DNA of 64,000 nucleotides from Stutzerimonas kirkiae. Its GTDB lineage: Bacteria; Pseudomonadota; Gammaproteobacteria; Pseudomonadales; Pseudomonadaceae. Shown here piece by piece: positions 34,579-45,698 of the stretch; positions within the stretch are counted from its first letter, which is position 1; each line of letters starts with the position of its first letter. Both the position numbers and the translations under genes were made by a program. Where the stretch lies: NCBI RefSeq assembly GCF_004327335.1, contig NZ_QJUO01000016.1, forward strand, positions 30,641-94,640, written 5' to 3'. A model generated the notes under the pieces. That model was not told the origin of the DNA. It worked only from the letters and a program-made list of their open reading frames with translations, and ran no database searches.

Positions 34579-35871
34579 TCATGGCCGGTCCCCGGCATGT
34601 GGCGCTATCGTCTGCGCAGCGGGTGGACCGCTGCACGTGTCGCCATGGACGCGATGCGACGGCGAACCGGCCTCGGTCGCGCGTATCGGCGCTTCGTCCG
34701 CGTTGTTCCAGGGAAGTGCGGGCCACCAGGGCCGGCCCGGCGTGGCCCGCGTCGGTTCGATGCCTTCCCCGGGCCGTGGCGTCAGCACTGTGACCGCGTG
34801 GCACCGGGCCGCGGCGAGCACACGTTCGCCGGGCTCGGTCCAGGCATGATTCGCCTGTTTGATCAGTGCCCAATGGACCGGAAGCATGGCCTCGCCGCGT
34901 ACACGCCGATGCGCTTGCACGGCCAGTTCCGGTCCCAGGTGCGCGTCCGGCCAGTCCGCGTCGTACTGTCCAACATCGATGAGGGTCAGGTCGAACGGTC
35001 CCAGCCGCTCGCCGATGTCAGTGAGGGTGGCATGGAATCCGCTGTCGCCCGAGTACCAGACACGATGCCGCGCGCCGATCACGGCGAAGCCCGCCCACAA
35101 GGGCCGAGGCCCGAACGAGAAACGCCCCGACGAATGCCGGGCCGGTGTGGCGACCAGTTCCAGCCCGCCGACCCGGGCGGATTCCCACCAGTCCAGTTCG
35201 CGGATGCGGGCTTCCGGGATGCCCCAGCGCAGCAGGTGCGCCCCCACGCCGAGCGGAACGACGAACAGCGTGCGCCATGTCGCCATGGTGCGGATGGTGG
35301 CGTAGTCCAGGTGGTCGTAGTGGTCATGGGAAATCACCACCGCATCGACCTTGTCGCGCAAGGCGTCCAGCCCCACCGGCGGCGCATACCAGCGCTTCGG
35401 GCCGGCCCAGGAGAGCGGCGACGGCCGTTCGCTCCAGACCGGATCGATCAGCACCGTGCCGCCGTCGATCTCGATCAGGGCCGACGAATGGCCGAGCCAG
35501 GTGGCGCGCAGGCCGGATGCCGGTGGGATCTCCAGGCTGCGGGCATCGGTGCGGACCACCGGGATCGGGACATCCGGCTCGGCATGGGGACTCGCCCTGC
35601 CGAACAGGAAACGCATCCAGGCGCTGCGCAGGTCCGCCCACTGCGGCTGGGGGTTCTCGAAACGGCCATCGCGCCACTGCGGCGACTGCTGCATGCGTGC
35701 CAGGCGTTCTCCCGAGGGAGCACCGCCGAACGCCGGATTCATCTTCAACTGATACGCACCAAAGGCGACCAGCGCCAGCAGCACGGCCACCCCGATCAGC
35801 AACAGCACCTTCCAGCGTGCTATTCGCCGCCGAACCGGGCGCAAGTCGTCCTTCGGTCCGGCTCCTTTCAT
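34579..35871 (-). CDS. Membrane-anchored MBL-fold hydrolase (RomA/UlaG-like)
   Basis: A 430-aa protein. An N-terminal TM anchor (WKVLLLIGVAVLLALVAFGA) is followed by a metallo-beta-lactamase domain: WLGHSSALIEIDG, the metal motif SHDHYDHLD and YSGDSGFH. This fits N-acyl-phosphatidylethanolamine phospholipase D/RomA-like hydrolases. The C-terminal 40 residues past VLTPRPGEGIEP are unlike the family and may be a fused tail. It overlaps the aldehyde dehydrogenase gene stop by ATGA. Confidence 0.82.
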   Translation of the reverse strand: MKGAGPKDDLRPVRRRIARWKVLLLIGVAVLLALVAFGAYQLKMNPAFGGAPSGERLARMQQSPQWRDGRFENPQPQWADLRSAWMRFLFGRASPHAEPDVPIPVVRTDARSLEIPPASGLRATWLGHSSALIEIDGGTVLIDPVWSERPSPLSWAGPKRWYAPPVGLDALRDKVDAVVISHDHYDHLDYATIRTMATWRTLFVVPLGVGAHLLRWGIPEARIRELDWWESARVGGLELVATPARHSSGRFSFGPRPLWAGFAVIGARHRVWYSGDSGFHATLTDIGERLGPFDLTLIDVGQYDADWPDAHLGPELAVQAHRRVRGEAMLPVHWALIKQANHAWTEPGERVLAAARCHAVTVLTPRPGEGIEPTRATPGRPWWPALPWNNADEAPIRATEAGSPSHRVHGDTCSGPPAAQTIAPHAGDRP

Positions 35872-37292
35872 GCGAACACCGCCCGGGTGCCCAGATACTC
35901 GCTCAGGCCATAGACGCCGAATTCGCGGCCGATGCCCGACTGCTTGAAACCGCCGGCCGGCACCCCGGCTTCGTCGAACAGATCGAAGATCCGGTTGACC
36001 ATCACCGCGCCGGCCTCGATTCGTTCGGCGATGGCCTTGCCTCGCATCGGATCGCCGGTGCTGATCCATCCCTGCAATCCGTAGATCGAATCGTTGGCGA
36101 TCTCGACCGCCTCGTCCTCGGTCCGGTAGGCGATGACGGAAAGCACCGGACCGAAGATTTCCTCGCGGGCGATCGTCATGTCGTTGCGGACATCGACGAA
36201 GATCGTCGGCCTGGCGAAATAGCCGGCCTCCAGCCCTGGCGGATGGCCTTCCCCACCGAGCAGCAGCGTGGCGCCTTCCTCGATGCCTCGGCGGATATAG
36301 CCTTGCACGCGATCGAACTGCCGCGCGTTGGCCAGCGGCCCCAGGGCCGAGCCGTCATCCGCGGGATCGCCCACCTTCCATTGCGAGCTGGCTTTCAGCA
36401 GCGCCGCCTTCATTTCCGCCAAGCGATGCTCGGGGACCAGCAGGCGCGTGCCGGCGATGCATGCCTGTCCGTTGTTCATGAACGCGGCCGAGAGCGCGAA
36501 GGCGGCGGCCGCATCGGCATCCGCGTCGTCGAGCACGATATGGGCGGACTTGCCGCCTAGCTCCAGGGTCACGCGCTTGACCGTCTCGGCGGCGTTGCGC
36601 ATGACCGCCTTGCCCACGGTGGTCGATCCCGTGAAGGAAACCTTGGCGACCTCCGGGTGGCGCGTCAGTTCGTCGCCGACGACATCGCCGCGACCGTTGA
36701 CCACGTTGACCACACCCGGTGGCAGTCCAGCCGCGTCGATGCACTCGACCAGCAGCCGGATCTGCAGCGCGCTCGACTCGCTCGGCTTGACGACCACGGT
36801 GCAGCCGGCCGCCAGCGCCGGCGCGAGCTTGTTGCAGACCATGAAGATGGCGGAGTTCCAGGGCGTGATCAGTGCGGCGACACCGACCGGCCTGAGCAAT
36901 ACCTCGGCGGCGCCGACCCGTTTCCTGAAAGGCATTTCCTCCAGCGTCTTTCTCATGTTGAGAAAGACCTTGGCCGAGCCCTGGATGGAGAAGGCGTTGT
37001 GCCGCGCCACGCCGCCGTACTCCAGTGTCCTGATCGCGATGTGCTCAGGCGCGCGCGCCATGATCGCGTCGTGCAGCCGCTGCAGGTAATCGGCGCGCTC
37101 TTCCAGCGAGGAGATCGAATAGGTCTTGAAGGCCCGCCTGGCGGCGCGGACGGCCGCGCGGGCGTCCTCCTCGTCGCCCAGCGTGACGCTGCCGATCACC
37201 GAGCGGTCGGTGGGGCTGACGAGGTCGATGACCTCGCTGCCATGGGAGGCGACGAAGCGCCCGTCGATGTAGTGCTGATCGATGGATTTCAT
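35868..37292 (-). CDS. NAD(P)-dependent aldehyde dehydrogenase
   Basis: A 474-aa ALDH-superfamily enzyme. Visible motifs are PWNSAIFMVCNKLAPALAAG, the glutamate VTLELGGKSAH, the catalytic cysteine in NNGQACIAGTRLLVPEH and EEIFGPVLSVIAY near the C-terminus. It oxidises an aldehyde to the acid with NAD(P). The substrate is unknown; neighbours suggest a dedicated catabolic or detoxification set. ATGA overlaps on both sides. Confidence 0.92.
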   Translation of the reverse strand: MKSIDQHYIDGRFVASHGSEVIDLVSPTDRSVIGSVTLGDEEDARAAVRAARRAFKTYSISSLEERADYLQRLHDAIMARAPEHIAIRTLEYGGVARHNAFSIQGSAKVFLNMRKTLEEMPFRKRVGAAEVLLRPVGVAALITPWNSAIFMVCNKLAPALAAGCTVVVKPSESSALQIRLLVECIDAAGLPPGVVNVVNGRGDVVGDELTRHPEVAKVSFTGSTTVGKAVMRNAAETVKRVTLELGGKSAHIVLDDADADAAAAFALSAAFMNNGQACIAGTRLLVPEHRLAEMKAALLKASSQWKVGDPADDGSALGPLANARQFDRVQGYIRRGIEEGATLLLGGEGHPPGLEAGYFARPTIFVDVRNDMTIAREEIFGPVLSVIAYRTEDEAVEIANDSIYGLQGWISTGDPMRGKAIAERIEAGAVMVNRIFDLFDEAGVPAGGFKQSGIGREFGVYGLSEYLGTRAVFA

Positions 37293-38638
37293 GGGGAGTC
37301 CTGGTGGGTGGCGGGGTCCGTTCCGCGCTGCGCGGCTGCGGCGGCATGCCGGCGGCCCGCCCAGAGCAGCGCGGCGGCGGTGCTTCCGAGCAAGGCGTAG
37401 CTGGCGGCGATGGCAGGGCCGAGATCGCTCGACGCGAACACGCGGTCGCTGAGGAAGACCACGAGGCTCGGCCCCAGCGCGATGCCCGCGCTGTTGTAGA
37501 GCAGGATGAAGGCGGCGGAGATGCGTCCCCGGTATTCGGGCGGCGTGGCGATCTGCAGGACGGCGCCGGCCACCCCCGAGAACGGCTGGAGGAACTGGAT
37601 GACGGCGAAGCAGAGAACCAGCGCGACCGCGGTCGCGCCCAGGCTGAAGCCGAACCCACCGATGATGGCGACGGCGGCGCCGACCAGGGCGAAATGGCGC
37701 AGATGCGCATCCTTGCGTCCGCGTGCGAACGCGCGATCGACCCACCAGCCGTTGAAGACGAAACCGCCGATACCCGCCGTGACGGCAACGGCGGCCAGGA
37801 GCGTACCGACCGTCCTCACGTCCAGCCCGTGCGAGCGCATCAGCAGCGTCGGCAGCCAGGCGGCCGCGCCATAGGTCATGGCGCACAACAGGGAGAATCC
37901 CAGGAAGTGGCAGACGAGAAACACCCGGTTATCGCGGATGAACCGGCCCAGCCCGGCATTCCCCGTGCCGTCGGAAGACGCGCCCGCCTTGCGCTCGCGC
38001 GGCGCGGTGAAGATCAGGAAGGCCATCGCCACGCCCAGCACGCCGCAGGCAAGGAACACCACCTGCCAGGATTCGACCTGGCCAAAGACTGGCAGCGGAT
38101 CGGCGGCGATGGCCGTGGCCTGGGCGATCAGCACGCCGCCCATGACATAGGATGCCGCCGCACCGACCTGCGCACCCGAGGACAGCACACTGATCGCCAG
38201 CGCCAGCCGCTGTGGTGGAAACAGCCGGGCGACCAGGCTCCAGCTCGCCGGCTGCAAGACGGCTTCGCCCAGCCCGACCAGGCAACGCGCGATCAGCAAC
38301 TCGGTGAAGGAGCCGGCTAGGCCGCAGGCGATGGTGGCCAGCGACCATGCCGTCACCCCAAAATAGATCGTCCAGCGCGCCGGGTAGCGGTCGACGATCC
38401 AGCCCATCGGCAGGCTGCCGATCAGGAAGAACACCGCGAAGGCCGGCCCTTGCAGGATGCCCATCCTGAAGTCGTCGATGCCGAAGCTCGCCTTGATCGG
38501 ATCGACCATCAGCGAGATCGACATCCGGTCGATGAACGCCAGGGTGACGAGCAGCAGCAGGATGAAGACGACCATCCACGCCCGCCAGGTGACCCGCGTC
38601 GCGCCGATCCCGCCGGCAGCGCTTGCGAGGCGGCTCAT
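37289..38638 (-). CDS. MFS transporter
   Basis: A 449-aa protein with 12 predicted TM helices in two halves. Signature loops include MGWIVDRYPARWTIYF (loop 2-3) and a TM1 with DRMSISLMVDPIKASFG, as in anion:cation symporter-type MFS proteins of aromatic or organic acids. It may import a substrate for the adjacent dehydrogenase and reductases. ATGA-coupled to the DUF998 gene upstream. Confidence 0.9.
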   Translation of the reverse strand: MSRLASAAGGIGATRVTWRAWMVVFILLLLVTLAFIDRMSISLMVDPIKASFGIDDFRMGILQGPAFAVFFLIGSLPMGWIVDRYPARWTIYFGVTAWSLATIACGLAGSFTELLIARCLVGLGEAVLQPASWSLVARLFPPQRLALAISVLSSGAQVGAAASYVMGGVLIAQATAIAADPLPVFGQVESWQVVFLACGVLGVAMAFLIFTAPRERKAGASSDGTGNAGLGRFIRDNRVFLVCHFLGFSLLCAMTYGAAAWLPTLLMRSHGLDVRTVGTLLAAVAVTAGIGGFVFNGWWVDRAFARGRKDAHLRHFALVGAAVAIIGGFGFSLGATAVALVLCFAVIQFLQPFSGVAGAVLQIATPPEYRGRISAAFILLYNSAGIALGPSLVVFLSDRVFASSDLGPAIAASYALLGSTAAALLWAGRRHAAAAAQRGTDPATHQDSP

Positions 38639-39338
38639 GCGGCCGCCTCGCGGCTTGGTCCGGGTGCCGGCGCGCGTGCAGGCGCCCAACCCCGCAGCAA
38701 GCAGATGGCGAACACCACGTGCGCGACCGCGATCGGGTACTGCGCCAGGCGTTCGAGCAGCCCGAATTGGGCGTCGGCGCCGGTGCGGAACAGGACCATG
38801 AACGCGACGAAGCTGGCCAGTCCGATGGCGCCGGCGACGACGTTGAGAACGGCCGCGCCGCGCGGCATGCCGAGCTGCCGCCGGAACAGCCCGGTGCAGA
38901 TCGCGAACAGGTTGCCGCCCACCATCGCGGCCTGGGCGCCGATCAAGTGGTAGACGATGGTACGGTCTTCGATGGCCTGCAGCGATCCGGGAAACGAACC
39001 GACCAGAATGACGCCCACGCCGAAGGCGAGCGACAACAGGCCCAGCACGATGGGACGTGCGCCGGCCGAGAAGCGGAAGATCAGCGCGCTGGCCGCGATC
39101 ACGACGACGCCATAGAGCACGAAGCCGGTGTTCATCACCCAGGCCAGCGGCGAGTTCAGGTCCTGGCCGAACGCATGCTGCGGCCCGCCGGGCACGCCGA
39201 GATGGCTGACCCAGTTGTAGAGGTAGTCGTAACGCGGCTCGATCCACGCGGACGCGGCGACCGCTTCCAGGAGCAGGTAGACGAAGGGGACGAGCAGGAG
39301 CGCGACGGCGCCGATGCGGGCAGCGGGATGGTTGCGGA

Positions 39339-39342
<4 letters not shown>
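38635..39342 (-). CDS. DUF998-family membrane protein
   Basis: A 235-aa protein with about six TM helices and the DUF998-type YNWVSHLGVPGG near residue 45. Function unknown. It overlaps the aldo/keto reductase gene by 4 nt and the MFS gene by 4 nt, so is fixed within the cargo operon. Confidence 0.8.
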
Positions 39343-40430
<1,088 letters not shown>

Positions 40431-40442
40431 GCGGCGCTCCTT

Positions 40443-41111
40443 CTAGAAATGGGGTGATCGAAAGGCCGGGGTGGCCCAGTTCTTGATCGTCCGGTTGTCC
40501 AGCATCGGCTGGTCGGTGCCGTGGCCCGCGACATCCAGCAGGCAGCGGGCGAGCTGCGCGCACTCGACGCTGAAGCCGTCGGTGAACCGATCCATCACGT
40601 CGGCCAGCGGCGTGTACAGCTTCACCACCAGGGGCCGCCTGCGGCCGGCGGGTGGGCGGATGAAGGCGGGCCGGAAGCTGAAGGCGTTCGGGCTGATCGC
40701 GCGCAAGCGATTTTCGGCGCGGCCCTTGATCCGCCGATACAGCACTGCGGTTCGCTCCTGCGGATCGGCACCGGCGCCGCTGACGAAGCAGAAGCGCATG
40801 CCGGGGTTGCGCGCGAACAGGGCCTGTGCCGCGGCCACGGGGTAGTCGAGCGTGATACGCAGGTAGTCCTGCGGACCGACCGCGGTCTGCGAAACTCCTA
40901 GGCACCAGATGCAGGCATCGGCGTCCAGCGCATCCCCGACCGGCGCGTAATCGAGGAAGTCCGCGAGGATCAGCTCGCGCAGCCTGGGGTCGCGGATGCC
41001 CAGCGTCCGCCGGGTCAATACGGTGACTTGCCCGACCCGTGGATCTGCCAGCGCCTGGCGCAACACCTCGCCGCCGACGAGTCCGGTCGCGCCGGTCAGG
41101 ATGATCCGCAT
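40443..41111 (-). CDS. NAD(P)-binding Rossmann protein (atypical SDR)
   Basis: A 222-aa protein with ILTGATGLVGGEVLRQAL at the N-terminus and FCFVSGAGADPQER, then YRRIKGRAENRLRA, in the position of the SDR Tyr/Lys region. Resembles NAD(P)H-binding epimerase/reductase-like proteins. A GTG start at 41156 is possible and would overlap the preceding SDR gene by 14 nt; neither start has a clear ribosome site. Confidence 0.8.
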   Translation of the reverse strand: MRIILTGATGLVGGEVLRQALADPRVGQVTVLTRRTLGIRDPRLRELILADFLDYAPVGDALDADACIWCLGVSQTAVGPQDYLRITLDYPVAAAQALFARNPGMRFCFVSGAGADPQERTAVLYRRIKGRAENRLRAISPNAFSFRPAFIRPPAGRRRPLVVKLYTPLADVMDRFTDGFSVECAQLARCLLDVAGHGTDQPMLDNRTIKNWATPAFRSPHF

Positions 41112-41142
41112 GCCGCGCCCGTGCCGTTGCCCGGCATTGCGT

Positions 41143-42144
41143 TCATCGGCCGTCACCCAGCAGATTTTCGCTCAACGCCCACAGGCGGTCGGCCGCTGCT
41201 GGATCGACGGCATAGGGCATCACACCAAGCTTCCGGGTCGAATCGTCGCTGCCCCATTCGCGACTGTCTTCGGGCGGCACCAAGCGGGCCACCTCGACGT
41301 TCTCGCAATACACGCCGCCGATACCGGCGAGCCTGGGATGCGTCGCGCACCAGACCTGGGTGGCCGCGCCCTGCTCGACGGTCTTGAGCTGGCGCTGGGG
41401 ATCGAGGATGGGGTTGCCTGCCGCGTCGATGACGCCGAAGGCGAGCAACTGCTCCCTGGAAAAGTTGCGACCGAGATCGGTGCTGACGATGCTGCCCGGA
41501 TGCAGCGAGAAGGCGCGCACCCCATGGCCGGCCTCGCGTGCGTCCAGCCCGACCGCGAACAGGATGTTGGCCGTCTTCGACTGCCCGTAGCCCAGCATGG
41601 GCTGGTACTCGCGGTGCTGGAAGAAGGGATCGTCGAACACCACGTCCGACTGCCGATGCGCCCAGGCCGATACCGAAACGACCCGCGCGCCCTCCGCCTG
41701 GCGCAGCGCCGGCAGCAGGCGTGTCGTCAATTGGAAGTGCCCAAGGTGATTGGTCGCGAAGTGGTATTCGAAACCCCGCACGTCGAGCGTCAGCGTGGGC
41801 AGCGCCATGATCCCGGCACTGTTGACCAGGATGTGCAACGGGCGGCCAGCGGCCAGGAAGCGATCGGCGAAGGCATCGATGGATACCGGGTCGATCAGGT
41901 CCATCGCCTCGATCCCGACGCCATCGATGCCTCTCAAGGCCTGCTCGGCCTTTAGCCGGTCGCGCGCCGGCACGACGACCGCGGCGCCGGCGGCCGCGAG
42001 CGTTCGCGTGGTCTCCAGCCCCAGGCCGGCGTAGCCCCCGGTGACGATGGCGGTCTTGCCGCGCAGGTCGATGCCGGCAATGACGTCCTGGGTCGTGGAG
42101 GCGGCATTGAAGCCGGAGTCGATGGGGTGTTGCGGGCTGGGCAT
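41143..42144 (-). CDS. Short-chain dehydrogenase/reductase
   Basis: A 333-aa classical SDR of the retinol-dehydrogenase-like group. TGGYAGLGLETTR is the nucleotide loop, NSAGIM follows, and the catalytic Tyr/Lys lie in LGYGQSKTANILFA. First gene of the leftward cargo operon, divergent from the AraC regulator with 97 bp between. Start at 42144 preferred over a TTG at 42156. Confidence 0.9.
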   Translation of the reverse strand: MPSPQHPIDSGFNAASTTQDVIAGIDLRGKTAIVTGGYAGLGLETTRTLAAAGAAVVVPARDRLKAEQALRGIDGVGIEAMDLIDPVSIDAFADRFLAAGRPLHILVNSAGIMALPTLTLDVRGFEYHFATNHLGHFQLTTRLLPALRQAEGARVVSVSAWAHRQSDVVFDDPFFQHREYQPMLGYGQSKTANILFAVGLDAREAGHGVRAFSLHPGSIVSTDLGRNFSREQLLAFGVIDAAGNPILDPQRQLKTVEQGAATQVWCATHPRLAGIGGVYCENVEVARLVPPEDSREWGSDDSTRKLGVMPYAVDPAAADRLWALSENLLGDGR

Positions 42145-42241
42145 GACGGCTACCAAGAGTTGGGGGGCGTACCCAGTCTAGGCGTGCATCATCGAACTTC
42201 TAATGCGCTATGATTCGAAAAACATGCGCAGGAATTCAAAT

Positions 42242-43210
42242 ATGGAAGGCGACCCGTTCTCCGACTTCCTCCGGCTGGCCGATGCACAACCCACCATCTC
42301 CGGCGGCTTCACCGCTGGCGGTTCCTGGGCCATCCGCTTTCCCCGGCCCGAGTACCTCAAGTTCTTCGCACTGGTAAAGGGCCAATGCTGGCTGTGCATC
42401 GAGGACGAGGAAACACCTGTTCGGGTGGAAGAAGGCGACGTCTTCCTGCTCTCGATACAACGGCCGTTCGTGCTGGCGGGAGACCTGGAGGCCGTTCCGC
42501 TGGACGCCACGCGCCTGTTCGCCGGCAAGCTCAACAAGACCGCCACCCTGGGCGAAGGAGAGGACTGCATCCAGATCGGCGGCCATGTCCGCCTGGACCC
42601 GGCCAACGGCGAACTCCTGGCCGGCATGCTGCCGCCCTTGATCCATGTCCAGGCGGCTTCGAAACAGGCAACGGTGATGAAGTGGCTGCTCGACCAACTG
42701 GTCCGCGAACGCGTGGACGGCCAGCCCGGGGCGACGCTGGTGTCGGGCCAGCTCGCGCAGCTGCTCTTCGTCCAGATCCTGCGGGTCTATCTTGAGACCT
42801 GCGAGACCCAGCCCTGCGGCTGGCTGCGAGCCGCCAGCGACAAGCGGCTGGGCCCGGCGATGGCCCTGATGCATGACGATCCCGGACGCTCCTGGCAACT
42901 TGGTGAACTGGCCAAGGCCGCGGCGATGTCGCGCACGAGTTTCGCAGTGCATTTCAAGTCGGTCGCTGGCGTCGCGCCGCTGGCGTACCTGACGCAGTGG
43001 CGCATGCTGCTGGCGCAGCGTGCGCTGCGCACCGAGGGCACGACACTGTCGCAGTTGGCCGACCACCTGGGCTACGGCTCCGAGAGCGCCTTCAGCAATG
43101 CCTTCAAGCGCGTGACCGGGGTTTCGCCGGCCCGCTACCGGGGGCAATCGAGAACCTCACTTGGTGAGACGCCGAAACCGACGGCGCCCGAAGCGGCGCT
43201 TGCGCATTGA
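42242..43210 (+). CDS. AraC-family regulator with cupin domain, divergent to cargo operon
   Basis: A 322-aa protein. N-terminal cupin (VRVEEGDVFLLSIQRPFVLA) and C-terminal double HTH ending LSQLADHLGYGSESAFSNAF. AGGAA lies 7 bases before the ATG at 42242; the longer frame to 42203 lacks a site. It stands at the boundary between the relaxase stop and the cargo, and is the evident regulator of the redox operon. Its stop lies 31 bp from the relaxase stop, convergent. Confidence 0.88.
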   Translation: MEGDPFSDFLRLADAQPTISGGFTAGGSWAIRFPRPEYLKFFALVKGQCWLCIEDEETPVRVEEGDVFLLSIQRPFVLAGDLEAVPLDATRLFAGKLNKTATLGEGEDCIQIGGHVRLDPANGELLAGMLPPLIHVQAASKQATVMKWLLDQLVRERVDGQPGATLVSGQLAQLLFVQILRVYLETCETQPCGWLRAASDKRLGPAMALMHDDPGRSWQLGELAKAAAMSRTSFAVHFKSVAGVAPLAYLTQWRMLLAQRALRTEGTTLSQLADHLGYGSESAFSNAFKRVTGVSPARYRGQSRTSLGETPKPTAPEAALAH

Positions 43211-43240
43211 GCCTGCCGGGCGGCGGTGCCGGGTTCCCGA

Positions 43241-45238
43241 TCAACCGACGGAAGGGCCGCGCTGCCTTCCAATCTCCCACGACACCCCGCCACCGCGCAC
43301 CGTCGCGGCGAGCTGCTGTCCCAGCCGCTGTTCGATCACCGGCCGCCACGGCACCAGGCTGAACCCCATGCCATCGTCGAGCATCGCGTAGCGCCCGCTG
43401 GCCAGCATCACGCTGCGCCGGTAGATGCCCGCCACGCGCTGCCCATCGGCCACAGGTCGATGCTCCAGACCGGTTTCGGCGGCAATGTCCTGCGCGGCCT
43501 GCGCCAATTCCCGATTACGCAGCGTGCCCAGCAGGTTCCGGGCGAGGATCACGCGCTGGCCGCGCCGCTGGGCCAGTCCCTGATCTTCGAGGAAATCGGC
43601 GCGCTGCTGCATCGCCTGCTTGGTCTCGCTGCCAAAGCCCAGGTCGCCCAGCCCCTTGCCGCCGCCGATCAACTGCTGATCCAGCCAGGTGGCGCCGATC
43701 ACGCGGGCCTGCCGCTCGATGGGCAGGTGCGATTTCAGCTCCACGGCTACGCCACCGAGGCGCTGCGCGTCGTACTGGCGGCCACGCTCGGCCAGGTCGT
43801 CCGGCACCTTCCATAGTCCATCGGCCACACGCTCCACGATGCCGGCCCGGCGCAGGGCTTCCAGCCGGCGGACGTGGGCTGCGACGACCTCCTGCGGGTC
43901 GCGGTCGGCCTTGGCCCGGCTTTGCTCGATCACCAGGTGATGATCGGTGCGGTACAGGCCGTCGCTCGCCAGCGCGGCGATGTTCTTGTCGGCCGCCCGC
44001 ACCTCGGCGGAACCGCGTACCTCCACCACGGCTCCGGTGGGATAGTTCGCCAGCTCGTCACGGGCGTTCAACGCGACGTAGTGGGCTTTGCCGTCCACGC
44101 CGTCGATGACCAGATAGCCCCGGTCGCGCAGCTCGTCGGCCAGCCCCTTCGCGGCCACACGGCCGAGGATGGTTCGGCCATCCTCGCCCGGCTCGAACAC
44201 CGCCAGCTCGCGCGGCTGGCCGCTCATGGCCCGCTGCATGGTGCGGATGATGTCGCCACGCTCGCCCAGGGCGCGCAAGGTCTTCTCCGCGTCCGCATGG
44301 ACGGCCCAGGTGCCGGGCTGCACCTCGTCGGCCAGGCCCAGGCGCTGCAAGCGTTGCAGGCGGCCGATCAGCAGCAGGCGCTGGCGTTGCAGCCGGGGTT
44401 CGTTGAAGCGTTCGATCTGCACCCGGCCATCCTCGCCGGCCTCGCGTTGCAGAGTGCGATCCAAGCTCGTCCACCGCTCTTGCTCCACCTCGCGCTGCAA
44501 GGTCTGCTGGATCTCCAGTTCGGTGCGCGGCCCCAACCATTCCGTCGCCAGCTCGGCGGCGCGATGGCGGAAACCGTGGGCGATGTAGTCGCCCGCGATG
44601 ATGAGGTCTTTGCCGGTGTCGTCGCGTCCGCGCACAATCAAATGCGTGTGTGGGTTGTCGGTGTTCCAGTGATCGACCGCCACCCAATCCAGCCGTGTCC
44701 CCAGGTCGGCTTCCATCCGGTTCACCAGATGCCGGGTGTAGGTGCGCAGGTCGTCCAGCTCGGCGCCGTCCTCGGGCGAGACGATGAAGCGGAAATGGTG
44801 CCGGTCGTCGGCGGCCCGCTCCTTGAAGGCATCCAGGTCGGCTTCGTCGGTCCGCGGCCCGTAGGCCCGGCCCGGTTCGCCATCGCGGCCGGCGCCGTCG
44901 CGCTCGATGTAGCGCAGGTGCTTGGCGAGCGACTGCGGGCTGGCCCGTTGCTGATTTACCAGCAGGGTCTTGATGGTCACGCGCCGCGACATCGGCGTCA
45001 GCTTCGCCCCGGCGAAGCGCGCCGCCGTATGGCCGCGCCCCAGGCGCGAGCCGGGCCGCTGGCCTGCGCGCTGGCCCTGGCCGCCGGACGCGGCGGAATG
45101 GCGCATCGAGGACTTGCCGCCGCTGGCCTTGCCAGCCTGCTTGAGTACCTTGGAAACGAAGCTCTGGCCCTGGCCCTTGCCCCGGTTCTTCGGGGCGCTG
45201 GGATGCACCCGGAAATCGTCGTCGCGGCGGTCGCTCAT
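43241..45238 (-). CDS. VirD2-like conjugative relaxase (DUF3363 type)
   Basis: A 665-aa relaxase of the MOBP-like type. Basic N-terminus, then the relaxase domain including HHFRFIVSPEDGAELDD, the histidine triad NPHTHLIVRGRDD and the C-terminal DUF3363 region. It nicks oriT and pilots the strand through the T4SS. A 460-bp gap with hairpins precedes it. Its last 110 bp are duplicated as a remnant at 11.5 kb. This is rlx/virD2 of the ICE. Confidence 0.93.
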   Translation of the reverse strand: MSDRRDDDFRVHPSAPKNRGKGQGQSFVSKVLKQAGKASGGKSSMRHSAASGGQGQRAGQRPGSRLGRGHTAARFAGAKLTPMSRRVTIKTLLVNQQRASPQSLAKHLRYIERDGAGRDGEPGRAYGPRTDEADLDAFKERAADDRHHFRFIVSPEDGAELDDLRTYTRHLVNRMEADLGTRLDWVAVDHWNTDNPHTHLIVRGRDDTGKDLIIAGDYIAHGFRHRAAELATEWLGPRTELEIQQTLQREVEQERWTSLDRTLQREAGEDGRVQIERFNEPRLQRQRLLLIGRLQRLQRLGLADEVQPGTWAVHADAEKTLRALGERGDIIRTMQRAMSGQPRELAVFEPGEDGRTILGRVAAKGLADELRDRGYLVIDGVDGKAHYVALNARDELANYPTGAVVEVRGSAEVRAADKNIAALASDGLYRTDHHLVIEQSRAKADRDPQEVVAAHVRRLEALRRAGIVERVADGLWKVPDDLAERGRQYDAQRLGGVAVELKSHLPIERQARVIGATWLDQQLIGGGKGLGDLGFGSETKQAMQQRADFLEDQGLAQRRGQRVILARNLLGTLRNRELAQAAQDIAAETGLEHRPVADGQRVAGIYRRSVMLASGRYAMLDDGMGFSLVPWRPVIEQRLGQQLAATVRGGGVSWEIGRQRGPSVG

Positions 45239-45698
45239 GGCTGCACTCCCTGCAAGCTCCGGCGTGTCCGGTCGTGCGAAGCACGCGGACATGCCTGCAT
45301 TGGCGCGGGCCTCGTGCCCCACGCGGCACGGCGGCGAAGCCGCTGCGTGCCGCGCCACCCCCATGTGCAGACAGGCTTTCGACGCGGCCCGGTGCCGCGT
45401 CCTTTTGTCTTGCCTTCCGCCTTTGCCCTTCGCTGTCGCTCCGGGCGTCGGCGGCCCGGCGGCGCTGCGCTGCTGGCAGCCCGCCCGCCGGCTAACACGC
45501 AAACAAGCACGATGAAGGCCGTAGGCCGGGTGCGTTCGAGGCAAGACGCCTGCACGTTGGACGACTGCGCCGGATGTTGCGCGAAGTGCGGCGCGGATGC
45601 GCTCGCACTGCGCGCGCGACGACACCGCAACAGCAGCCGGAACGACACGCCCGATGGCACGATGAGATGCACGGCAACGTGCAGCGATTCGGCGGCCA
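45239..45698. other. Non-coding gap upstream of the relaxase, oriT candidate
   Basis: 460 bp without a supported gene, placed between traF and the relaxase. Two strong hairpins with GAA loops occur: GTCCG-GT-CGTGC/GCACG-CGGAC at 45266-45290 and CGCGGCACG-GCGGC/GCCGC-TG-CGTGCCGCG at 45322-45354. oriT often lies upstream of the relaxase gene, so this is the first place to look, but no nic consensus was assigned. Confidence 0.45.
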
